Assembly: GCA_030613065.1 (NCBI GenBank)
Contig: JAUWMQ010000008.1
Location: 1-43,076 of the forward strand
Reading direction: 5' to 3'
DNA: 43,076 bases
Source of the DNA: Candidatus Aegiribacteria sp.
Lineage (GTDB): Bacteria > Fermentibacterota > Fermentibacteria > Fermentibacterales > JCC-6
Position numbers and translations under genes: made by a program. Under the pieces are notes generated by a model that saw nothing but the letters and a program-made list of their open reading frames with translations, ran no database searches and was not told where the DNA came from. Shown piece after piece: positions 1-7,886 of the stretch (position 1 is the stretch's first letter; each line of letters begins with the position of its first letter).

Positions 1-1
1 G

Positions 2-436
2 ATAGTTTATAACGGCACCTCCGCACCAAGCAGCTACGATATGGCACTCACACAGGATTCAGGCGACTCTGATCCCACCAACGCAACAGCTGTTTGGAGC
101 GAAAGCTCGATGGCTACTACCCTGGTCGACACCGGAGATGACCAGTGGGATTTGGACATTTGGGAAGTCACATGTGCTGTTTCACCTACTTTCCCGAGCC
201 TTGTTTCCGGACAGCGCTACTGGCTTGAATGTCATTTCCAAGATACTACCGTCAATGATTTTATCCTTATGCAAAACCCGGTCTTTGGTAGTGCCTTCTA
301 TTTGAGCACTGACGCAGCTGCCTGGACCCGTATCGATGGCTATGGTCAACCTTTATCTGATGTATTCTTCGAACTCTACAACACTTCGGTCGCTCTTCAG
401 CGTGAAACATGGGGAAGCATCAAGGCCATATTCTAG
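2..436 (+). CDS. Secreted protein C-terminal part (5' truncated by window edge), ending LQRETWGSIKAIF
   Basis: Frame of ORF 41..436 stays open upstream to base 2 (IVYNGTSAPSSYDMALTQ...); an intrinsic terminator follows. Confidence 0.7.
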   Translation: MVYNGTSAPSSYDMALTQDSGDSDPTNATAVWSESSMATTLVDTGDDQWDLDIWEVTCAVSPTFPSLVSGQRYWLECHFQDTTVNDFILMQNPVFGSAFYLSTDAAAWTRIDGYGQPLSDVFFELYNTSVALQRETWGSIKAIF

Positions 437-458
437 CCGTGACAGGCGCATGAATGAG

Positions 459-486
459 GGGAAGGCATTTCGCCTTCCCTTTTTTT
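459..486 (+). terminator. Intrinsic terminator
   Basis: GGGAAGGC-atttc-GCCTTCCC 8-bp stem followed by TTTTTTT. Confidence 0.85.
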
Positions 487-488
487 GA

Positions 489-870
489 GTGCGCCGGGCA
501 TGGCGCGCAGCACCAGTAACCGGTGCTGTTAACCGGCAAGCGAAAGTGAACCGGGATGTGACTTGGAGGGTGTAAGTCCCTCTGGAGGTCGTGATGACCG
601 GAACTCCTAGCTGAACACCAAGGATACAGGCATCGCGAGGTGCCGTCTGAAGGAAGGTGAAGGCAAACTCTTGGCCTGAGGAACACGAACCGTATATGAG
701 GCGACAGCCGGTGGGCAAGCAGACTCGAGTATGCAAGCCCGATGTCATCCGGAATCGAGTTGTCGTAGATGTGGCAGGTATGTGAGAGGAAAGTCACGCG
801 TTTTACCCCGGGAGGTCTGCGGATCTGCCTAGTGCTAGGAGCCTGCCCTGAAGAACATGCAGGAAACACC
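489..870 (+). mobile_element. Truncated group II intron (class C-like) RNA, 5' domains only
   Basis: Starts GTGCG; carries motifs resembling bacterial IIC introns (tctgaaggaaggtgaaggcaaactcttggcctgaggaacacgaaccgtatatgaggc; gagaggaaagtcacgcgttttaccccgggaggtctg). No RT ORF or domain V found downstream. Confidence 0.75.
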
Positions 871-885
871 GGCACATTACCCTCA

Positions 886-993
886 AAGCTGAGTACTGAT
901 AATGGTTATATGTCAGGTGATAATCTTGAGGCTATAGAAGTAGCGGATCTTGACGCATATGTTGCAACCAATAAAGTGTTTCAATCGGTTTGA
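886..993 (+). pseudogene. IS1182-like transposase fragment
   Basis: Peptide LSTDNGYMSGDNLEAIEVADLDAYVATNK resembles the DDE-transposase segment ADxGYxSxxNLxALxxxxIDAYI. Confidence 0.5.
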
Positions 994-1050
994 GTAATAT
1001 CCCATGGGGCAGTCTCTGGGGCGGTGCCGGACTCGGATTCTAAATTACAG

Positions 1051-3261
1051 TTATTTCATATATTCATTTACCCAGAGTGGTCTTTCCGGTGTGGAGTCGC
1101 CCGACCGCATTTCCCTCCAGGCCTCATCGGTGAGTCTGTTCGACATGGGCCATGCGAATTCGTAGTAGCTGAGTACGGGTCCCACAGCCGCCTCGATATT
1201 ACCGTCGGGTCTTCTATAGATAACTATGCAGTAATCAAGGTCTCCCGATGCGACTTCAAGCACCGAGCTGCTGTTCTGATCCGTATGAACATCGGCGATC
1301 AGTGATGTTTCCAGGCCTTCCGTTGTTTCACCGTCCCAGCAGATAGCCGATTCCAGATTGCTGGCGAAACCCTTGAGAAAATCCGCGTCTTCAGAAGTGA
1401 TTACGGAGCCCGCGAGTTCTCTTTCAGCTATATCCTGAAGCTGTGTCATGATGGAGCAGGCATTCCGGAATCTGCCTTCTATGCTGCCGTCAAGAACTCC
1501 ATATTCACGAAGACCCCTCTGTGCCATCTGAAGAGTCGCATTAAGTTCAGCGTAGACTTCCGGTACGGGTTCAACAAATCCGGCGGAGGGTTCGGGCTCC
1601 TCAAAGGGTCCGGGCGCGCACCCGCATTCCATGGTGTAACTCTGTTTTGCGTAAAGTATTGTGTCATGTCTGAGCATTGCCCAGGATGCCAGGAAATTTG
1701 AAAGGGTATGACGTCCCCATGCCTCTGTCCGCATGAAATCAGGATAACCCTCACCCTTTTCCTTCTGAAGAAGATAAAGAGAGTGAAGCCATGACATGTA
1801 AAGCGTAGCATGCCAGTCAGAGGGGCTGTACTCCTCTATCATCCGATTCAGCGATTCCAGTGAGTCCGCATAGTATGCAAACTCGAAGTCTCCCTGTTCC
1901 TCAAGGATAGAGATGGCGGCCTCGCTGCCGAATACAGCAGCAACGTCAAGGCCAGTGGGCATGAATCTCTGATTGCCTGATGGGTTCAGTCCAGTTGCCG
2001 GGAAGACAAGTTTCCCCAGAATTTCACTGTCAGGAGTGTATCTCTGCCCGAGGAACCTGAAACCGGTGCTCTTCTGGAATGCTCCCTGAAGATCACCCGG
2101 ATCGAATTCCCCCTGTTCGTCCGGCATTGATATAAGCTCCCCGGTACCGCTGTATATGGAGGGACCCGCAAAATTGGAGTTTACATAATCTCTGAACAGC
2201 CTGTAGAAATCCATACTCCAGATCAGCTGGCTGTCTGCTGATTCTCCTGCGATTTCCCGCGCGGCTTCTGTGTACTGCGGTACGGATAGATCATCTGCAA
2301 AACCGGCGAAGAAAGCGGTTATTTCATAAATTTTCCGCCACTTATCAAGAAGTAGCTCTCCTTCATATTCAATTTCCGACAGATCTGAAACGATACAGAG
2401 AGCACTTGCTGTCATAACGCGGGCATCTTCTTCGGAAACGATATATGCAGCCATCTGCCCGTTGGGTGCTCCTCCGTTCAGAATGAACGTGAGCCTGCCC
2501 AGCCACATCATAGCCTTGAAGTACCGCTCAAGTCCGGGGCTTGATGTGTAGTGTCCCCTCGGGACATACTGGGAGTAATCCTCCCGGTATCCCATTACTG
2601 GACTGTCATCAAATCCGACGTGACTTTCTATCAGCGCAATCTCGGTCTCTACAGCTTCAGCAATTGATTGATCGGCAATAAATTCGGGATCGAGGAACGC
2701 TAGAGGCACAGCAAAGAATGCTGCGTTCAGACTGGCGCCTCGCCCGAGATTTTTTTCGTAAAGACTTCTGCAGACTATTTCAAGATCACCGTAAAGGTAA
2801 TTCTCTTCAATATCCTGGAGAATCTGATCGAAGAAGATATGAAGCATATGAAGAGGAATACCGGCAGATACGTACACCGGTTGATCCCATGCTTCCATCA
2901 TTGCATATGCTCTGATTGGATTGTTCGTGACATTGAACGGTTTGTATACGACAAAACCATTCTCAAGCAGGGATTCAGGAATCCGATCAATACCTGATTT
3001 ATTCATGATATCATTTAAATTGAATACATTCTCTGCATTAACCGGCAGTTCCAGTGAAGCCATATCCGGAAAAGTACTTGATGAAACCGGTTCGAAGAAA
3101 CGGTCAGCGAATGTTTCGGCAACATTCACTTCCTCCGGGAACAGCAGTTCTTCGGGGGTAATTTCATTATTCGAACCAATCATGTTTTCACCTCCGCTGC
3201 TGCAGCATGGAGTATTAAGAAGAATCAGAAGAATCACCGGAAAAGCAAATTCATATTTCAT
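1051..3261 (-). CDS. DUF3160-family lipoprotein/secreted protein
   Basis: Long ORF; signal peptide MKYEFAFPVILLILLNTPCC; VYVSAGIPLHMLHIFFDQILQDIEE segment typical of DUF3160. Confidence 0.75.
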   Translation of the reverse strand: MKYEFAFPVILLILLNTPCCSSGGENMIGSNNEITPEELLFPEEVNVAETFADRFFEPVSSSTFPDMASLELPVNAENVFNLNDIMNKSGIDRIPESLLENGFVVYKPFNVTNNPIRAYAMMEAWDQPVYVSAGIPLHMLHIFFDQILQDIEENYLYGDLEIVCRSLYEKNLGRGASLNAAFFAVPLAFLDPEFIADQSIAEAVETEIALIESHVGFDDSPVMGYREDYSQYVPRGHYTSSPGLERYFKAMMWLGRLTFILNGGAPNGQMAAYIVSEEDARVMTASALCIVSDLSEIEYEGELLLDKWRKIYEITAFFAGFADDLSVPQYTEAAREIAGESADSQLIWSMDFYRLFRDYVNSNFAGPSIYSGTGELISMPDEQGEFDPGDLQGAFQKSTGFRFLGQRYTPDSEILGKLVFPATGLNPSGNQRFMPTGLDVAAVFGSEAAISILEEQGDFEFAYYADSLESLNRMIEEYSPSDWHATLYMSWLHSLYLLQKEKGEGYPDFMRTEAWGRHTLSNFLASWAMLRHDTILYAKQSYTMECGCAPGPFEEPEPSAGFVEPVPEVYAELNATLQMAQRGLREYGVLDGSIEGRFRNACSIMTQLQDIAERELAGSVITSEDADFLKGFASNLESAICWDGETTEGLETSLIADVHTDQNSSSVLEVASGDLDYCIVIYRRPDGNIEAAVGPVLSYYEFAWPMSNRLTDEAWREMRSGDSTPERPLWVNEYMK

Positions 3262-3359
3262 GTCGAGCATCTCCCTTTCAGTTATCTCTGTCATATACAT
3301 ATATTAACAATTATCTGTTCCATGGCAATGAAATGGTAAATGATGAAAGCGGGTGTTCC

Positions 3360-3488
3360 ATGAGTAAGACTCTTCTGATTCTTGCTGTCGCCACGGCAGC
3401 AGCAGTCGCAGGCAATGTATATGTATGTGACTATGAGTACCAGGCCGGCTGGGACGGAGCCAGTAAATGGCAGATGAGGCTTCATTAA
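3360..3488 (+). CDS. Small secreted peptide, 42 aa (MSKTLLILAVATAAAVAGNVYVCDYEYQAGWDGASKWQMRLH)
   Basis: Manual translation; signal-peptide-like N-terminus; too short for the ORF track. Confidence 0.4.
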   Translation: MSKTLLILAVATAAAVAGNVYVCDYEYQAGWDGASKWQMRLH

Positions 3489-3649
3489 ATCAATACTTCG
3501 TTAACAGTGTAATTCACTTAAGATGAGCCTTGCCATTTCCCTGACCTGTTAATTATCAGGCGATCAGGGAAGCAATCCATTATATTTCTTACATATGACA
3601 GGGCAGAGCTATTTCAAGCTTTGTCCCTTTCTTTTGCTGCCAGCAGGAG

Positions 3650-4597
3650 GTGATGAGAGTGAGCATCAGGAATGAACTTCAGGATTACGCCGGTATTTTC
3701 GCAGGGTCGATACTCTTTGGAATAGCCTACGCATGGTTTCTGTTTCCTTTCCGGGTATCGCCCGGCGGCGTAGCCGGTCTGGCCCAGGTTCTGTACCACT
3801 GGACAGGTATCTCGGAAAGCATATGGATGTTCGGCTTCAACGTCCCTCTCTTCTTCTTAGGTTACCTTGTCATTGGGAAGCAGTTCGGGATAAGAAGCCT
3901 TGTGGGAATGCTCATGTCTAATACAATGTGCTGGCTTCTTCAGCCTTCCCATCTATCATTTCTTTCAGATTACGGGAATCTTGTACATAACGTAGCAGAA
4001 GAGGGACAGCTGCCCCGTCTGGCGGTCTTTTTTGCCGGTAATTCCGAAATGGACATACTATTAGCTTGCATCGCGGGTTCCGCTCTGCTTGGACTGGGTC
4101 TTGGACTGATCTTTAAATTCCGGGGTTCCACCGGCGGAACCGATATCCCTGTGGCAATACTGAAAAAGTATACAGGAGTGTCGATAAGCACAGGTTACTG
4201 GCTGGTCGAGTCATTGATCATTCTCGCGGTTGGTATGGTATTCAAAAACCCGGTCATTGTTATCTGGGCCTATCTTAACCTGTTCCTCACAAGCAGGATG
4301 ACTGATTTTGCGGCTGAGGGCATGCCTTATGTTAAATCGGTGATGATAGTAACGGATAAACCGGACGAAGTAAGGGACGCCATTTTCCAAAAACTCAACC
4401 GGGGAGTGACTTTTCTCAAAGCTGAAGGAGGCTATAGACGGGAAAAGAAGGATGTCATATACGTCTGTATTCACCGCAGGCAGGTTATGCTCTTGAGGAG
4501 AATATTGAAGGGTATTGACCCGGATGCTTTCATGGTGCTGCATGACGCCTATGATGTTATGGGATACGGGTTCAGGCAGAGAACGCTTACTTACTGA
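3650..4597 (+). CDS. YitT family membrane protein (DUF161/DUF2179)
   Basis: Multiple TM helices, FPFRVSPGGVAGLAQVLYHWTG and GSTGGTDIPVAIL motifs, C-terminal DUF2179-like domain; RBS aggagg. Confidence 0.85.
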   Translation: MMRVSIRNELQDYAGIFAGSILFGIAYAWFLFPFRVSPGGVAGLAQVLYHWTGISESIWMFGFNVPLFFLGYLVIGKQFGIRSLVGMLMSNTMCWLLQPSHLSFLSDYGNLVHNVAEEGQLPRLAVFFAGNSEMDILLACIAGSALLGLGLGLIFKFRGSTGGTDIPVAILKKYTGVSISTGYWLVESLIILAVGMVFKNPVIVIWAYLNLFLTSRMTDFAAEGMPYVKSVMIVTDKPDEVRDAIFQKLNRGVTFLKAEGGYRREKKDVIYVCIHRRQVMLLRRILKGIDPDAFMVLHDAYDVMGYGFRQRTLTY

Positions 4598-4690
4598 AGC
4601 AGGGGGCTGGACATATCGGACCGGTCTATGCAGAATATGTACAATGATAAATGCAGTCTTGTAATAATGCAGATCTGGAGGAACATTTTT

Positions 4691-5362
4691 ATGAAGAAGA
4701 TTTATTCAGTTGTTATTTTTCTTGTTGCGGTCACAGTATCTTCCTGTGGCAGCAGTGATCCCATCGGACCTTCCTCCGGCGGTGATTCGGAATATTATCC
4801 TCTTTCTGTAGGTAATGTCTGGATGTATGACCGTTCCGGTTCCATAGCCTCTGGTGGAGTCCAGGTCGGTACCGTTTCCGGAGAGATCAAACTCGAGATC
4901 ACCGGAACCGCGACTCATTCCGAGGGCTTCGATGTTTACGTTCAGGAATACTCCATCAGTGATACTACAGTGATAAACAGTCAAACCTTTATTTCAGATT
5001 CCACTTACACGGAATACATGAGAATAACGGACGATGGTATGTACGGGTATAGCAACCTCACGGATACAGATTCCTCCTTCACTGTTCCGTTCCCGCTTCA
5101 GGCTGGCGCTACATGGACATTCTCTGAAGAACCCCCTACAACGGGAGAAATCCTTTCAATGTCAGTTGCCGTAACCGTAATGGCAGGTTCTTTTGACAAT
5201 TGTATGGAAATGAGGACCGTATGGACCGATTCGGGCATGGTACTTACAAACACAGCGGACTTTGCGAAGAACGTGGGTAATGTGAGGAATGAATTTGTTC
5301 TGACGACGGCGACAATGATCATGACTATAACCAACAGCTTGGAGACATACTATCTGAACTAG
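4691..5362 (+). CDS. Putative lipoprotein
   Basis: MKKIYSVVIFLVAVTVSSC lipobox; SEYYPLSVGNVWMYDRSG. Confidence 0.75.
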   Translation: MKKIYSVVIFLVAVTVSSCGSSDPIGPSSGGDSEYYPLSVGNVWMYDRSGSIASGGVQVGTVSGEIKLEITGTATHSEGFDVYVQEYSISDTTVINSQTFISDSTYTEYMRITDDGMYGYSNLTDTDSSFTVPFPLQAGATWTFSEEPPTTGEILSMSVAVTVMAGSFDNCMEMRTVWTDSGMVLTNTADFAKNVGNVRNEFVLTTATMIMTITNSLETYYLN

Positions 5363-5380
5363 GTTGGCAGTTTAATCGTT

Positions 5381-6148
5381 ATGCTGATAGACACACACTG
5401 CCACCTGTTCATGAAACCCCTTTGCGAAGATATTGAAGGTGTTTTGAAAAGGGCTGCTCTGAAAGGTATTTCAGCGATTATCGTTCCTGCTGTTGAAACC
5501 CGCTCCTGGAAAAGTATTGCTGAATTATCAGAATATCCATCCGTTTATACTGCGCTTGGTCTTCATCCGTGGTGCGCCGACGAGGCACTTGATACGGCTA
5601 TGCTTGGAAAGCTTCTTGTCGGAACAGGCTCAGTTGCCGTGGGTGAAATTGGCCTTGATTTCAAAATAGAGACCCCCGGCAGAATTACTCAGATAACAGT
5701 ATTCCGGACACAGCTTGATCTTGCCGCAGAACTTGGCTTGCCTGTCATTCTGCACTGCCGGGGAGCTTTCGATGAAATGCTGTCCATTCTTTCTGAAAAA
5801 AAATACAATGGAAATGTAAGAGGAGTAGTTCATGCTTTTACAAGAGGGATTCAACTGGCCGAGCGTTTCCTTGATCTCGGTTTTTACCTTGCATTCGGAG
5901 GAGCCGTGACCAGGCCTCGCGCAAAAAGAGCAAGAAGTTCAGCAGCAGCTGTACCCCTTCGGAAAATCGTTCTTGAAACCGACGCTCCTTCAATCGGGAT
6001 GGATGGCGTTGAACCCGGGATGATGGAGCCGGCACATGTTGCCCGAATCGCTGAATCATTAGCGATGCTCCGCGGAATCAGTTTCGATGAAATAACCCGT
6101 GAAACTTCCAGAAATGCTGTAGATCTTTTTGGTATCAGAGATGGCTGA
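5381..6148 (+). CDS. TatD family hydrolase/DNase
   Basis: MLIDTHCHL, GLHPW, VGEIGLDF, ILHCRGAFDEML, LETDAPSI motifs. Confidence 0.9.
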   Translation: MLIDTHCHLFMKPLCEDIEGVLKRAALKGISAIIVPAVETRSWKSIAELSEYPSVYTALGLHPWCADEALDTAMLGKLLVGTGSVAVGEIGLDFKIETPGRITQITVFRTQLDLAAELGLPVILHCRGAFDEMLSILSEKKYNGNVRGVVHAFTRGIQLAERFLDLGFYLAFGGAVTRPRAKRARSSAAAVPLRKIVLETDAPSIGMDGVEPGMMEPAHVARIAESLAMLRGISFDEITRETSRNAVDLFGIRDG

Positions 6149-6875
6149 AAGAAGATTCGACAGGGTTGTTGAATTCCTTGGCAGGGAACCATTTCTTGCG
6201 GTACGCAGAGCGGATGTTGCAGTCATAGGCCTTGGCGGAGTTGGCTGCCATGCAGCAGTTGCACTTGCAAGAAGCGGTATCGGGAACATACGCCTTGTCG
6301 ATTTTGATTACCTTACAGAAACATCTCTGAACAGGAATCCTATTGCCGGACCACGTGATTGTGGCGGATACAAAGTTGATATTGTAGCCGATCAGCTTCG
6401 TAGTACCTGCCCCGATACGCATGTCAAAACCGTTACCGAGTTTTTTCATTCGGACAACGCCGATTCGATTCTGAAACCGGTACCCGATGCTGTTGTCGAT
6501 GCCATAGACAGCCTTAATCCCAAAGCTGCTCTGCTTGAATACTGCATTGAACAGAGGATACCTGTTTTCAGCAGTATGGGGGCTTCGGGAAGGAGAGATC
6601 CGTCACTTGTCAGAACGGGTGACATATCCCGGACAAGATGCTGCCCTCTGGCAAAACAACTCAGAAAGTATCTTCGCAGGCGCGGCATTACCCATGGTAT
6701 ATCCTGCGTATATTCAACTGAGCCAGCCGGTGATCATTCGCTTCCTCCCGATATGGACGACCTGACCCTTCACAGAGGGAGGATCAGAAACAGGATACCC
6801 AGCCTGATAATAATGCCCGGGATCTTCGGGTATACACTCGCGGGAATGGTGCTGGATCATATTTCAGAAGAATAG
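6141..6875 (+). CDS. tcdA: ThiF/TcdA-family tRNA threonylcarbamoyladenosine dehydratase-like
   Basis: ADVAVIGLGGVGCHAAVALARSGIGNIRLVDFDYLTETSLNR. Confidence 0.85.
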   Translation: MAERRFDRVVEFLGREPFLAVRRADVAVIGLGGVGCHAAVALARSGIGNIRLVDFDYLTETSLNRNPIAGPRDCGGYKVDIVADQLRSTCPDTHVKTVTEFFHSDNADSILKPVPDAVVDAIDSLNPKAALLEYCIEQRIPVFSSMGASGRRDPSLVRTGDISRTRCCPLAKQLRKYLRRRGITHGISCVYSTEPAGDHSLPPDMDDLTLHRGRIRNRIPSLIIMPGIFGYTLAGMVLDHISEE

Positions 6876-6879
6876 AGAA

Positions 6880-6976
6880 TGGCGGGAACGTGTGGGAATC
6901 GAACCCACCCAGGGTGGTTCTAGCACCCAGCACCGGATTTGAAGTCCGGGAGGGACACCAGTCCCCATGCGCTCCC
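6880..6976 (-). tRNA. selC: tRNA-Sec (anticodon UCA)
   Basis: Reverse complement GGGAGCGCATGGGGACTGGTGTCCCTCCCGGACTTCAAATCCGG...GTGGGTTCGATTCCCACACGTTCCCGCCA: CGGACTTCAAATCCG anticodon arm, 6-bp D stem, long variable arm, encoded CCA, 97 nt. Confidence 0.93.
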
Positions 6977-7055
6977 GCATTTAGATGTAACAATTGCAAT
7001 TCCAGTCATGCTTTGTCAAGGGCTGTTTTAAAAAGAGCAGTAGAAATATTGGAGC

Positions 7056-7084
7056 AAAAAAAGGGAGCCGGCAAGCCGGCTCCC
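7056..7084 (-). terminator. Intrinsic terminator (minus strand)
   Basis: GGGAGCCGGC-aa-GCCGGCTCCC 10-bp stem, followed on the minus strand by a T run. Confidence 0.8.
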
Positions 7085-7106
7085 GAGGGTACTGATATAG
7101 AACGAA

Positions 7107-7781
7107 CTACTGCATGACAGTCTTGATGTTTCCCCATGTTGTCTGTTGAAGAGATCCACCAGCTGTCAGTTCACAGTTATCCCAGAAGATCGTACTTCCG
7201 CCGTTGGAGAAGAGATCAAGAGCTGCAATTTCATTTACTCCGGTCGACTGCCATGCGTTTGAAGCCAGGAAAGTGTTGTTGTAGTAAATATCGTAAGCGT
7301 TGACATCAAGGTGGATTTCCGCCCTGACTTCTACCCATGTATCAAAGATCATGGCTGCGACTGCTGAGCTGTAATAATCAGTTACAAGTAAGCCATCTGC
7401 ATCAAACTCAAGCTGAACTGACCAGTCAAAGACGGAGACCCCATCGTATGTGTTCAGCATGATGAAATACTGCTTGCCTGTTGAACCTGTTGGGATGTAG
7501 CACCATGCTGTCATGATCCAGTCGCCGCTGGTTTCTGAGAATTGCTGCACGATATCGGATGTTGGTGTCATGCGTACCGAATGGGGTGCGGAAACATATT
7601 GAGAATCGGTAACGAAGGCATCCGCGGCAGCGCTGCCTGCCCATCCGCTCCAGCCGCCCTGGCCGATTAATCCGCTGCCAAGAGCGTACGAATCGAAATT
7701 ATCGGACCAGTCAGCGCTGGCTGCCGGTACGATGACCAGTAATGCCGCGCAAACGGTCAAGAAACGGTGAAAATTGTTCAT
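7107..7781 (-). CDS. Secreted protein ending LQQTTWGNIKTVMQ
   Basis: Signal peptide MNNFHRFLTVCAALLVIVPAASA; beta-rich LamG/concanavalin-like body. Confidence 0.75.
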   Translation of the reverse strand: MNNFHRFLTVCAALLVIVPAASADWSDNFDSYALGSGLIGQGGWSGWAGSAAADAFVTDSQYVSAPHSVRMTPTSDIVQQFSETSGDWIMTAWCYIPTGSTGKQYFIMLNTYDGVSVFDWSVQLEFDADGLLVTDYYSSAVAAMIFDTWVEVRAEIHLDVNAYDIYYNNTFLASNAWQSTGVNEIAALDLFSNGGSTIFWDNCELTAGGSLQQTTWGNIKTVMQ

Positions 7782-7886
7782 ATTTACCCCCTCAGGTAAG
7801 TTAGTTAAAGAATAACAACACTACTTTCACTAGTATTGAGAATATCCTACTTCTGCAGTCAGGTCAAGTCCCGTTTTGTGTTCCGT

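Noticed and set aside
420-875. Minus-strand ORFs 353..748 and 420..875
   Set aside because: Lie across the structured intron RNA and terminator; no protein features.
1024-1305. ORF on + strand (93 aa)
   Set aside because: Antisense to the well-supported DUF3160 gene; no recognisable domain.
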